Made by a program: the position numbers and the translations under genes. 64,000 nucleotides of DNA, from assembly GCF_041807905.1 (NCBI RefSeq), contig NZ_JBGVSA010000009.1, forward strand, positions 62,001 through 126,000. The letters are read 5' to 3'. Origin of the DNA: JBGVSA01 sp041807905. GTDB lineage: Bacteria; Pseudomonadota; Gammaproteobacteria; Burkholderiales; Rhodocyclaceae. Numbering within the stretch: position 1 is the first letter of the stretch; each line of letters starts with the position of its first letter. Positions 25,767 to 33,999 of the stretch are shown piece after piece. Below the pieces are notes generated by a model that had not been told where the DNA came from, made no database searches, and saw only the letters and a program-made list of their open reading frames with translations.

Positions 25767-27089
25767 ATGGATTTCGTTTTCGACTATATCGACCCGCCTC
25801 TATTCGCGGCGGTCCTGCTTTCTGTTCTGTTCGTATGGTTCTTGGTGCAGGGCGTACCGATTGCCGTAGGCATAGCAGTTTCATCCATCCTGACCGGGCT
25901 GTTCTTTCTGCCACTGGAGACGGCCTTCTTCATGGCCACCCAGAAGATGTACGCCGGGATAGACAGCTTCACTCTTTTGGCCATTCCCTTTTTTATCTTG
26001 TCTGGAAACCTGATGAACAAGGGCGGTATTGCCATCCGCTTGATCAACTTGGCCAAGTTGATGGGTGGCAGGCTACCCGGATCGCTGGCACATACAAACG
26101 TGATCGCCAATATGCTTTTTGGCTCGCTTTCCGGCTCAGCCATTGCAGCCGCAGCGGCCGTGGGGGGCGTAATGGCGCCACTGCAACGTAAGGAGGGCTA
26201 CGACCCATCCTTCTCCGCCACCGTCAATATCTGCTCTGCCCCGGCCGGAATCTTGATTCCTCCCAGTGGGCCGTTGATCCTTTACTCGCTGGTCAGTGGC
26301 GGCACGTCGATCGCGGCGTTGTTCGTCGGCGGATATCTTCCCGGCATACTGATGGGCCTGTCGGTCATGCTGGTGACCTATTTCATAGCCAGGAAACGGG
26401 GTTACGTCTCGGCAGCGATGCAGGAAGAGCGCGGTGCGCTACGTATCTTCTTCGATGCTGTGCCCAGTCTGCTGATGATCGTGGTCGTGATTGGCGGCAT
26501 CATCATTGGCGCTTTCACCGCAACGGAGGGCGCTGCTGTCGCCGCCTTGTATTCGCTTGTACTTTCGCTGGCTTACCGTCTGGCAACGCCCGCAGAGTAT
26601 TGGGATGCTCTGAAGTCGACGATGGTGACGAGTGCAACCATCCTGTTTCTCATCGCAGCTTCGGGCATCATGTCTTACGTGATGACCATTACGGGGCTGC
26701 CGGATGTCGTCGCGGATGGCCTGCGCTATTTCGATGATCCGCTGGTCATCCTGCTCGTCATGAATCTCGCCTTCCTGATCGTGGGCACCTTCATGGACCT
26801 CACGCCCGCCGTGCTGATCTTCACGCCGATTTTCTTGCCAATTTCCGCCGAGATCGGCCTCGACCCCGTCCATTTCGGACTGATGATGATATTCAACATG
26901 GGCATGGGCAGTATCACTCCGCCTGTGGGCAGTGTGCTGTTCGTCGGCTGCTCCGTGGCGGGGGTCACGATTGAGCAGGTGACTAAACAGTTGCTTCCTT
27001 TCCTGGCCGCGCTGTTTGTTGACCTGATGATTGTCGCATACTGGCCGGGACTCACCCTGTCGCTGCCACGCTTGTTCGGCCTGATGTAG
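25767..27089 (+). CDS. TRAP transporter large membrane subunit (DctM family)
   Basis: This 440-residue polytopic protein of normal family length forms the transport channel of the TRAP system. Family segments include FTLLAIPFFILSGNLMNKGGIA, GSLSGSAIAAAAAVGGVM, APAGILIPPSGPLILYSLVSG, GAFTATEGAAVAALY and the C-terminal GMGSITPPVGSVLFVGCSVAG. Twelve or so transmembrane helices are visible. It takes solute from the binding protein at 24227 with sodium co-transport. It is the last gene of the LacI-controlled operon and is followed by a strong two-way terminator. Confidence 0.94.
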   Translation: MDFVFDYIDPPLFAAVLLSVLFVWFLVQGVPIAVGIAVSSILTGLFFLPLETAFFMATQKMYAGIDSFTLLAIPFFILSGNLMNKGGIAIRLINLAKLMGGRLPGSLAHTNVIANMLFGSLSGSAIAAAAAVGGVMAPLQRKEGYDPSFSATVNICSAPAGILIPPSGPLILYSLVSGGTSIAALFVGGYLPGILMGLSVMLVTYFIARKRGYVSAAMQEERGALRIFFDAVPSLLMIVVVIGGIIIGAFTATEGAAVAALYSLVLSLAYRLATPAEYWDALKSTMVTSATILFLIAASGIMSYVMTITGLPDVVADGLRYFDDPLVILLVMNLAFLIVGTFMDLTPAVLIFTPIFLPISAEIGLDPVHFGLMMIFNMGMGSITPPVGSVLFVGCSVAGVTIEQVTKQLLPFLAALFVDLMIVAYWPGLTLSLPRLFGLM

Positions 27090-27116
27090 TCCAGCATTCC
27101 AGCAGCGGACACAACG

Positions 27117-27145
27117 AAAAAAAGCGGGCCGCAGCCCGCTTTTTC
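27117..27145. terminator. Bidirectional terminator between the TRAP operon and ogl
   Basis: AAAAAGCGGGC (27119-27129) and GCCCGCTTTTT (27134-27144) form an 11-bp perfect stem with a CGCA loop. Both strands end in a T run, so it should stop transcription of the TRAP operon and of the convergent oligogalacturonate lyase gene. Confidence 0.92.
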
Positions 27146-27166
27146 ATTGCGCGATCGTGTTGCTGA

Positions 27167-28327
27167 TCAGGCCGGCACGTCGACCAGGTAGATCGCCGGT
27201 TCGCCTTCGAAGTCAGACGAGAACAGCACGCGCTTGTTGTCCGGCGTGAAGCCCGGGTGCGGGTGCGTGACCTGGCGGTCGTTGCGATAGACCTTCCACG
27301 ACGAGTTGTGCTGGCAGATCTTCTTGGTTTCGCGAGTCTTCAGGTCGAACAGGTACATGAACGGGTCGTTCTCATGTTCGTGACCTTCGGTGTCCGACAC
27401 CGCAATGGCGGCACCGTTGCCATCGCCCACGGCCAGCGAGCCGTCGTAGTTGCTGTACAGGTGCTCGCACTGCGGGATCGACATGATGCGCTCATTCTCG
27501 AGCGTGATCGGGTCGGCCACGCACAGCCAGCGGTCTGCATCGCCCTTCTTGTACGACACGTACATCATGCGCGAGCCGTCCGGCACGAAGAATTCGTGCG
27601 TGCAGGCTTCGCCCGGCTCCTGCACCTTGAGCTGGCGCTGGTTGGTGCCGTCTTCATTGATCAGCCACATGCGCTGCACGAGGTCGTGCGGGCCTTCGTG
27701 GCAGAAGGCAATGGTGTTGTCGTCGAACGGACGATAGATGGGGTGACCCAGCCAGCGCTTTTCATCGATGATCGGACGGCTCGTGCCGGTCGCCATGTCG
27801 ATGACGATCAGGCGGCAGCGCGGGTTCAGGAAAAACTGTTCGCGGAATTGCTCCCACGTCGTCAGCGGCAGCAGATCGCCTTCGGCCACTTCGATGCCGA
27901 CCATCTTGGTGCAATCGGAATTGGCCACCCAGGTGCCGTAGCCCTTGAAGCCTTCGGGTACGGTATAGAAGACTTCTTCGGCCAGCGTCTCAAGGTTGAG
28001 ACGGCGCATCTGCTTCGGGCCCTTGCGGTAGATGAGGTACTTGTCGTCGGGCGTCAGGAAACAGCCGAAGGTGTTGTCTTCCTTACCCTTGCCGTCGGTC
28101 AGTTGCGTGGCAACACCGCTGGCGATGTCGAGCAGGTAGCAATTCCAGTTTTCGTTGTCGAACAGGGCACCGAACAGCAGCTTGCTGCCATCGCTCGTGA
28201 AACACTTTTGATAGAAGTAGTTGCGATGGCAAGTCACGTCCGGCGGCGTCAGGCGCGTGATGCGCGCCCCGGTCGCCGGGTCATTGAACTCGTGATACTG
28301 CAACTGAATCTTGGTGCCTTTTGCCAT
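27167..28327 (-). CDS. ogl: Oligogalacturonate lyase (PL22)
   Basis: This 386-residue beta-propeller lyase cleaves short (often unsaturated) oligogalacturonides to 5-keto-4-deoxyuronate by beta-elimination, in the cytoplasm. Length equals known Ogl (about 388). Conserved parts include HRNYFYQKCFTSDGSKLLFG, CTHEFFVPDGSRMMYVSY, the QCEHLYSNYDGS loop and QVTHPHPGFTPDNKRVLFSSDFEG; the Gln-X-X-His-X-His there matches the metal ligands reported for the Yersinia enzyme. ATG at 28325-28327 (complement) is preceded by GAGAAGGAAA. It is convergent with the TRAP operon and presumably acts on what that transporter imports. Confidence 0.95.
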   Translation of the reverse strand: MAKGTKIQLQYHEFNDPATGARITRLTPPDVTCHRNYFYQKCFTSDGSKLLFGALFDNENWNCYLLDIASGVATQLTDGKGKEDNTFGCFLTPDDKYLIYRKGPKQMRRLNLETLAEEVFYTVPEGFKGYGTWVANSDCTKMVGIEVAEGDLLPLTTWEQFREQFFLNPRCRLIVIDMATGTSRPIIDEKRWLGHPIYRPFDDNTIAFCHEGPHDLVQRMWLINEDGTNQRQLKVQEPGEACTHEFFVPDGSRMMYVSYKKGDADRWLCVADPITLENERIMSIPQCEHLYSNYDGSLAVGDGNGAAIAVSDTEGHEHENDPFMYLFDLKTRETKKICQHNSSWKVYRNDRQVTHPHPGFTPDNKRVLFSSDFEGEPAIYLVDVPA

Positions 28328-28740
28328 ACGGTTTCCTTCTCGATGCCTGTCTGATACCGGTGCCATCGCACCAGCGGAATTCCATTGCGCACAGCACCAT
28401 GTCCGGGGGAAACAGGGAGCCATGATTGCAGCCTAGCTCATGGGAACGCCGCTCACTGCGCCCCGGCTGGCTGTGTCGTAAACGTTTGATTGTACCGCAA
28501 CGCTGACACGCGGCGCCCGGTCTCATGGCGACGGCAACGGAGCCCCCCGCGTGCCCGCTTCGCCCGGCCAACGCTGCGAGCCGCTTGCAGAGCAGCAATT
28601 GCAGCCATGGCGTTCGATCAAGCGGCTTCTCTAGTTCTTTCGGACTAGCCCATAGCGTCCGGCTATGTTTGATTTATCACAACACTCGCCCCGGAGTCCC
28701 GCCACTAAGCTCGGAAGTTTCCTCGAACCGGACAGCTTCC
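28328..28740. other. Intergenic region between ogl and ubiU
   Basis: These 413 bases between two divergent genes contain no convincing coding frame. They must hold promoters for both. Visible features are the 8-bp palindrome GGAATTCC about 50 bases before ogl, an AAACGTTT palindrome at 28480-28487 of the kind found at the centre of LacI-family operators, and an FNR-box-like site at 28669-28682 near ubiU. Confidence 0.5.
28669..28682 (+). promoter_or_regulatory. Candidate FNR/ANR box upstream of ubiU
   Basis: TTGATTTATCACAA resembles the FNR consensus TTGAT-N4-ATCAA, with eight of ten conserved bases matching. It lies about 60 bases before ubiU, a position suited to activation. Anaerobic induction would make sense, as the operon makes ubiquinone without oxygen. 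The match is imperfect. Confidence 0.4.
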
Positions 28741-29748
28741 ATGCGATCGCCTGAACTCGTCTGTCCCGCCGGCAGCCTCCCCGCCCTCAAGGTTGCCGTC
28801 GATCATGGCGCAGATGCCGTCTATATCGGCCTCAAAGACGCCACCAATGCCCGCAATTTTGCCGGACTGAATTTCGATGCCGCCGCCGCGCGCGAAGGTG
28901 TGCGTTATGCGCACTCGCGCGGTCGCCGGGTGCTCATGGCCATCAACACCTACCCGCAGGCGGGCGACGAGAAAAAATGGCGCACCGCCGTGGACGCCGC
29001 GGCCGACCTTGGCGTGGACGCCGTCATCATGGCCGACATGGCGCTGCTCGATTACGCCGCCAAGACCCATCCGCGCATGCGGCGCCACCTGTCGGTGCAA
29101 GGCTCGGCCACCAACTACGAGGCCATCAACCTGTGCCGGGACTGGTTCGGCATCGAGCGCGTGGTGCTGCCGCGCGTGCTGACCATCGACCAGGTCGCGC
29201 ACGTCATCGCCAACACGGACGTGGAAGTCGAAGTCTTCGGCTTCGGCAGCCTGTGCGTGATGGTCGAAGGCCGCTGCCTGCTGTCGAGCTATGCGACGGG
29301 CGATTCGCCCAATACGGCCGGCGTCTGTTCGCCGGCACGCGCCGTGCGCTGGCAGGAATCCCCATCCGGCACGCAGGCGAGGCTGTCGGGCATCCTCATC
29401 GACGAGTACTCGCCGGACGAGCCGGCAGGCTATCCGACCCTGTGCAAGGGGCGTTTTGCGGTGGCGTCCGAGACCTACTACGCGCTCGAAGAGCCGACCA
29501 GTCTGAATGTCATCGAACTGCTGCCCGAATTGCTGCGCATTGGCGTCTCGGCCATCAAGGTGGAAGGCCGTCAGCGCAGCCCGGCGTACGTGACCGCGGT
29601 CACCAGCGTGCTGCGCGAGGCCATCGACAGCGCCGTAGCGGCTGGCGATGGTCGCTTCCACGTCAAGCCGCAGTGGCAGCAAGCCCTGGGCCGCGTGGCG
29701 GAAGGTCAGCAAGTCACGCTCGGCGCCTACAACCGACCCTGGAAGTAA
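28741..29748 (+). CDS. ubiU: O2-independent ubiquinone hydroxylation protein UbiU (U32 family)
   Basis: This 335-residue U32 peptidase-family protein matches UbiU (YhbU): opening PELVCPAGSLPALKVAVDHGADAVYIGLKDATNARNF, then LSVQGSATNYEAINLCRDWFGIERVVLPRVLT. Its cysteines are LCVMVEGRCLLS, GVCSPA and LCKGR, matching the 4Fe-4S ligation set. With UbiV it hydroxylates ubiquinone precursors using prephenate under anaerobic conditions. ATG 28741 begins the family start exactly. It is followed after five bases by ubiV and then ubiT, the canonical UVT set, though E. coli places ubiT divergent from ubiUV. Confidence 0.93.
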   Translation: MRSPELVCPAGSLPALKVAVDHGADAVYIGLKDATNARNFAGLNFDAAAAREGVRYAHSRGRRVLMAINTYPQAGDEKKWRTAVDAAADLGVDAVIMADMALLDYAAKTHPRMRRHLSVQGSATNYEAINLCRDWFGIERVVLPRVLTIDQVAHVIANTDVEVEVFGFGSLCVMVEGRCLLSSYATGDSPNTAGVCSPARAVRWQESPSGTQARLSGILIDEYSPDEPAGYPTLCKGRFAVASETYYALEEPTSLNVIELLPELLRIGVSAIKVEGRQRSPAYVTAVTSVLREAIDSAVAAGDGRFHVKPQWQQALGRVAEGQQVTLGAYNRPWK

Positions 29749-29753
29749 ACATC

Positions 29754-30644
29754 ATGAAGCTATCCCTGGGGCCTCTGCTCTATTTCTGGGCGCGCGACGA
29801 TGTGCGCGCTTTCTACGCCAGCGTGATGAAGTGGCCCGTCGATACGGTCTACCTGGGCGAAGTGGTCTGCAGCCGTCGCCAGCAATTGCGGCTGGATGAC
29901 TGGCTGGCCATCGGACGCGACCTGGCCGCCAGCGGCAAGGAAGTCGTCCTGTCGGGCGCAGCCCTGCTCGAATCCGAAAGCGAACTGAAAACCCTCCGTC
30001 GCATCGCAGAGAACGGCGAGTTCCTCGTCGAGGCCAACGACCTCGGTGCGGTCAACCTGTTGCGCGGGACGCGCTGGATCGCCGGCCCGCACCTGAATAT
30101 CTACAACGCCGCCACGCTCTCGCTGTTCGCGGCGGCAGGGGCGACGCGCTGGGTGCCGCCGGTCGAGATGTCGCGCAATCGCCTGCGCCAATTGATGAGT
30201 GAAGCGCCGGGCAACATCGAAACCGAGGTCTTCGCCTGGGGGCGCTTGCCGCTGGCGTTTTCCGCACGCTGCTTTACCGCGCGCCACTTCAATCTCAAGA
30301 AGAGCGATTGTCAGTTTCGCTGTATGGAGTTCCCGCAGGCGCTCGAGCTCGAAACGCGCGAAGGGCAACCCTTTCTCGCCATCAACGGCACGCAGACCAT
30401 GTCGGCGGCAACACAGTCGCTGGCCACGCATGTTGGAGAATTGCGTGACGACGGCGTATCCATGCTGCGCCTGAGCCCACAACCCCATGACATGGCGCGC
30501 GTCGTCGCGGCCTACCAGTCTTTGCTGGCCGGCAATGCTGCCGAAGACCTCTCGGCCTGCGCGCCGCGTGGGTTGTGCGACGGTTACTGGAGCGGTCAGC
30601 CTGGCATCGAGTACCACCCCGAGGAGAGCACGCATGCACACTGA
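29754..30644 (+). CDS. ubiV: O2-independent ubiquinone hydroxylation protein UbiV (U32 family)
   Basis: This 296-residue partner of UbiU (YhbV family) begins LSLGPLLYFWARDDVRAFYA and has CSRRQQLRL, EANDLGAVNLL, GPHLNIYNAATLSLFAAAGATRWVPPVEMSR and the iron-sulfur cysteines in FSARCFTARHFNLKKSDCQFRCMEFP. UbiU and UbiV form a heterodimer with one cluster each. The 3' end overlaps ubiT by 11 bases. All expected cysteines are present, so it is probably functional. Confidence 0.93.
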   Translation: MKLSLGPLLYFWARDDVRAFYASVMKWPVDTVYLGEVVCSRRQQLRLDDWLAIGRDLAASGKEVVLSGAALLESESELKTLRRIAENGEFLVEANDLGAVNLLRGTRWIAGPHLNIYNAATLSLFAAAGATRWVPPVEMSRNRLRQLMSEAPGNIETEVFAWGRLPLAFSARCFTARHFNLKKSDCQFRCMEFPQALELETREGQPFLAINGTQTMSAATQSLATHVGELRDDGVSMLRLSPQPHDMARVVAAYQSLLAGNAAEDLSACAPRGLCDGYWSGQPGIEYHPEESTHAH

Positions 30645-31092
30645 ATCCCTTCGTCCCGCCTTCAGCCTGCCGGCAAGCCTGGCCCGCATCGGTCGGCACC
30701 TGCCGCGCCGCCCGTTCGGCGATGCGCTGGCGCTGGCACTGACGGTGATGCGCCGCACGGGCAACCTGCCGGGCGACCTGGACTTTCTCGAAGGCAAGAC
30801 CGTCTGCATCAAGGTCAGCGACCTGGGGATCGAAGCCCGGGTACAGGTGAATGGAGAACGGTTCCGCGCTGCAGCATCGAGCGAAGCCGATGTCAGTTTC
30901 CAGGCGTCGTCGCTCGACTACGCCCGTGTGGCACTGCGCGAGGAAGACCCGGACACCCTGTTTTTCCAACGCCGCCTGCGCATTGAAGGCGACACCGAAC
31001 TGGGCCTGGCACTCAAGAATCTGCTCGACAGCATAGAGCCGCCGGCATGGCTGATGCGAGCACTGGCCGCCATTCGTCCCGCTCAACGCTAA
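30634..31092 (+). CDS. ubiT: Ubiquinone biosynthesis accessory factor UbiT (SCP2 domain)
   Basis: This 152-residue SCP2-type lipid-binding protein of the UbiT (YhbT) family binds ubiquinone intermediates for UbiU-UbiV. The SCP2 core runs from LDFLEGKTVCIKVSDLGI to DTLFFQRRLRIEGDTELGLALKNLLDSIE, where the last segment is the UbiT/UbiJ signature. ATG 30634 overlaps the ubiV stop, indicating coupling; a frame upstream to 30487 lies inside ubiV. The operon ends here. Confidence 0.9.
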   Translation: MHTESLRPAFSLPASLARIGRHLPRRPFGDALALALTVMRRTGNLPGDLDFLEGKTVCIKVSDLGIEARVQVNGERFRAAASSEADVSFQASSLDYARVALREEDPDTLFFQRRLRIEGDTELGLALKNLLDSIEPPAWLMRALAAIRPAQR

Positions 31093-31209
31093 GGGCGCGT
31101 TGGGGCGCAGAAGGCCAGCCCAACCCACCCTCTCGTCTGATGGGGCTTTGGGAGGAATCAGACGACTGGCGGTTGCGAAATCTGGCATCGGTCTCAGAGG
31201 TGCGTTAGC

Positions 31210-32091
31210 ATGATTAGGTTGCGAGCGAATGCTCGTCCGATTGCTGAAGCGCCTTTGCTGGCGTTGCCACGTTTTGCCGCCACGATGAACGTTGAGGTTT
31301 TTACCCGCCGCCTTGCACGTCTGCGACTGGTGGCGCGGCACATCGACAAGCACTTGAGTTCCCAGCTCCGCCTCGACGAGCTGGCGGACATCGCCCACAT
31401 GTCGCGCTTCCACTTCGAGCGCGTCTTCAAGGCCTACGCGGGCGAATCCCCGCTGGGCCGCGTACGTCGCCTGCGTTTGCTGGCCGCCCGTCGTCGCATC
31501 GAAGAAGGCACGGGCGAATCCCTGCTGCAACTGGCGCTCGATTCCGGTTACGCCTCTGCAGAAGCGTTTTCCCGCGCTTTCCGTGCCGTGCATGGTATTT
31601 CCCCGTCGCAACTACAACAGCAGACGCGTCAGATGCCCGCGGTCCGCATCGTGAAACTCCAAGGCCAAGAGATCCAGTACGTGCCCTTTGAAGGCGTGCT
31701 CGACGACGCACTCCATCCTTTCGAAGAGCTGCGGGCCTACGCCATGCTGCGCGAAATCCCGCGCGAACGCCGCAAGGGCTGGTCGGTATTGCTCGAAGGC
31801 GGCCGCGACGCGTGGCGGGGTCATGCGCGGCTGCAAGCCGGCCTCATGTCCGCGCCACTGGGCGGGCATATTCCCGGGCTCGAAGTCGGACATCTGCCCG
31901 ATGGCGAGTACGCCGTGATCCGTATTGCCGCAAGCATGGACACGCCGCCCATCGAACATCTGGCCGAAGTGGTCGGTCGCCAGACCGATCGCAGTCTGCG
32001 CAGCGCCCCCATCCTGCGCTGCTTCCACAATTCCACATACCTGCCAGCCGAGTCGGAGCGCTGCTTCGACGTCTATCTGCCGGTCGCCTGA
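31210..32091 (+). CDS. AraC-family regulator with GyrI-like effector domain
   Basis: This 293-residue regulator has an N-terminal AraC DNA-binding domain (two helix-turn-helix motifs, LRLDELADIAHMSRFHFERVFKAY and LLQLALDSGYASAEAFSRAFRAVHG) and a C-terminal GyrI/Rob-like small-molecule domain (about residues 140-293). This Rob/SoxS-plus-GyrI layout senses hydrophobic or aromatic compounds in known members. ATG 31210 has AGAGGTGCG nearby; ATG 31285 (MNVEVF) is a reasonable alternative that would trim 25 residues. Its targets are not evident; it stands alone between ubiT and the acetylesterase. Confidence 0.87.
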   Translation: MIRLRANARPIAEAPLLALPRFAATMNVEVFTRRLARLRLVARHIDKHLSSQLRLDELADIAHMSRFHFERVFKAYAGESPLGRVRRLRLLAARRRIEEGTGESLLQLALDSGYASAEAFSRAFRAVHGISPSQLQQQTRQMPAVRIVKLQGQEIQYVPFEGVLDDALHPFEELRAYAMLREIPRERRKGWSVLLEGGRDAWRGHARLQAGLMSAPLGGHIPGLEVGHLPDGEYAVIRIAASMDTPPIEHLAEVVGRQTDRSLRSAPILRCFHNSTYLPAESERCFDVYLPVA

Positions 32092-32297
32092 ACGCCCGCG
32101 AGGCGACCACCCCCTTTGCCGCTTTGCCGTGCGCCTGCGGCCACTCGCGCGCGCCGTTCCCGCGCAGCCCGGTCTCAACCCGGTGCGAATGACAGGACAG
32201 CGCTAAAGAGCAATTCCGATCAAGACAGCGCTCGCCCTCCCCCCTACATTGGCGGGGTCCTACAAGGACCATAAGAAGAACACATCCAGGAGACAAT

Positions 32298-33917
32298 ATG
32301 AATCAACGCATCCTGTGCGCCGCCGTGACGGCCGCACTGATCCCCATGCTGTCGGCATGCGGCAGTGACGACGACAACGGCAGCAGCACTTCGTCGAGCA
32401 GTTCCAGTATTTCGAGCAGCGCCAGCTCGTCGTCCAGCAGTTCCTCCAGCACCAGTTCGGCCGCTACCACCCTGAAGGGTGTCGCCGCTGCCGACGGCCA
32501 TGCCCTGGCCGGCGCAAGCATCAAGGTCTGCGACGCTGCGGGGACTTCGCGCGCCGCCACCGCGGGCAGCGACGGCAGCTATACCATCGACGTCACCGGC
32601 CTGACCGCTCCCCTGCTCGTCGCTGCGACCAGCGGCTCCGTGCAATACGCCGGCCTGCTCGGCACGGTGGCATCGGGCAGCAACACCGCGAACGTTTCGC
32701 CGCTGACCGACAGCGTCGCCTCGGGTGTGGCAGGTTCCATGGGCCTCGCAGGCACGGTGCAACTGATCGCCGGCTGCAATACGGCCAAGGCGACGGCCAG
32801 CGACATCGCAACCAAGACCGGTAATCTGCGCAAGCTCATCAGCGCCGCCATCACCGACGCAGGCCTGGACGCCAGCACCTACGATCCGGTCACCACGCCG
32901 ATGAAGATCGAGAATAGCGGCACCAACAAGATCCTCGCCGAAGTCCGCCACAACCGCGAAGGCTTCAGCAACAGCACCAGCGATCAGTACGGCGCCACTT
33001 ACCTGTACGACCGCAACATGATGGAGATCCGCAGCACCAACCTGCTCGACCCTACGCTCAAGGCGTGGTCGTCGTATGGCACTCGCATTTTCGTCGCGGG
33101 CGACTCCACCGCCAGCAACTACAACAAGGAAGTCCTGCCCCGCATGGGTTGGGGCCAGGTGCTGGATCGCCAGCTCAAGTCCACCACTGACGTAAAGGTG
33201 GTCAACGTCGCGCAGTCGGGTCGCAGCTCTCGCAGCTTCATTACCGAAGGCTGGTTCGACCTGATCTCTGCGGAGATCAAGTCTGGCGACTACCTGTTGG
33301 TGCAGTTCGGCCACAACGACGAGAAGTGCAACAGCGGCGACATCGACCTGACGTTCCGCTGCACCTATCCCAACACGAGCGCAGGCGCATTGCCGGGCAG
33401 CTCGAGCGACCTGTCGTTCCAGAAGACGCTCGAGAAGTACGTCAAGCTCGCCAAGGACAAGGGAGCGACGGTGGTGCTGATCACGCCGGTCACGCGCATC
33501 AACCAGGACAAGACCGTCACGGCTTATGTCGAAGGCGCCTTCCCGATCACCAAGAGCACGCACATCACGAGCAGCGGTGCCTACCCGGGCAACTACTCGC
33601 AGACGGTGATCGACACTGCCAAGGCCAACAACGTTGCATATGTGGACCTCGATGCCAAGAGCATCGCATTCATGAACAGCATTGGCGTTGGCACGGGCGG
33701 CGCGGAAGCCACGGGCGGCTGGCGCGACTACCACCTGGCGGTGAAGGATTTCGTGACCTACCCGTACTACGCCAGCGTCAGCACGACGGGGCATTACCTG
33801 AACGCCGACCGCACGCACTTCCAGGAAAACGGCGCCGTGAAGGTGTCGTCGATGATTGTTGAAGGCATCAAGGAGAACAGCAGCACGCTGTCGGGCCTGA
33901 TTGCCTTGCTCAAGTAG
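32298..33917 (+). CDS. Lipoprotein rhamnogalacturonan acetylesterase (SGNH, CE12-like)
   Basis: This 539-residue secreted esterase is predicted to remove acetyl groups from pectin rhamnogalacturonan. The N-terminus is a lipoprotein signal with lipobox LSAC, followed by a Ser-rich linker (about residues 30-55), a small carboxypeptidase-like beta-sandwich (LKGVAAADGHALAGASIKV) and an SGNH domain from about residue 265. SGNH blocks are present: IFVAGDSTASN (nucleophile Ser), Gly in NVAQSGRSSRS, VQFGHNDEK and the Asp/His pair in NADRTHFQENG. It probably sits on the outer membrane, facing the medium. AGGAGA lies seven bases upstream of the ATG. Function agrees with the adjacent GH105 and PL22 genes. 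Confidence 0.88.
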   Translation: MNQRILCAAVTAALIPMLSACGSDDDNGSSTSSSSSSISSSASSSSSSSSSTSSAATTLKGVAAADGHALAGASIKVCDAAGTSRAATAGSDGSYTIDVTGLTAPLLVAATSGSVQYAGLLGTVASGSNTANVSPLTDSVASGVAGSMGLAGTVQLIAGCNTAKATASDIATKTGNLRKLISAAITDAGLDASTYDPVTTPMKIENSGTNKILAEVRHNREGFSNSTSDQYGATYLYDRNMMEIRSTNLLDPTLKAWSSYGTRIFVAGDSTASNYNKEVLPRMGWGQVLDRQLKSTTDVKVVNVAQSGRSSRSFITEGWFDLISAEIKSGDYLLVQFGHNDEKCNSGDIDLTFRCTYPNTSAGALPGSSSDLSFQKTLEKYVKLAKDKGATVVLITPVTRINQDKTVTAYVEGAFPITKSTHITSSGAYPGNYSQTVIDTAKANNVAYVDLDAKSIAFMNSIGVGTGGAEATGGWRDYHLAVKDFVTYPYYASVSTTGHYLNADRTHFQENGAVKVSSMIVEGIKENSSTLSGLIALLK

Positions 33918-33945
33918 TTTGTCCTGCCCACAGGCCCCGTCGCGA

Positions 33946-33988
33946 GAGGCGGGGATCAGGTCGCCCCGCCTCGTGCGGGGCTTTTTTT
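33946..33988 (+). terminator. Terminator after the acetylesterase gene
   Basis: Nested hairpins: GAGGCGGGG (33946-33954) pairs with CCCCGCCTC (33964-33972), while CCCCGC (33964-33969) pairs with GCGGGG (33975-33980), which is followed by seven T. The second is the terminator proper. The first could act as an anti-terminator or simply be a backup. Confidence 0.85.
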
Positions 33989-33999
33989 GCCTGCGCCGA

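Noticed and set aside
32385..32465. Repetitive AGC/TCG tract resembling a DNA repeat array
   Set aside because: It encodes the Ser linker of a lipoprotein; the repetition comes from the amino-acid composition.
32244..33818. 524-codon open frame on the minus strand
   Set aside because: Antisense to the acetylesterase; SGNH motifs show the plus strand is coding.
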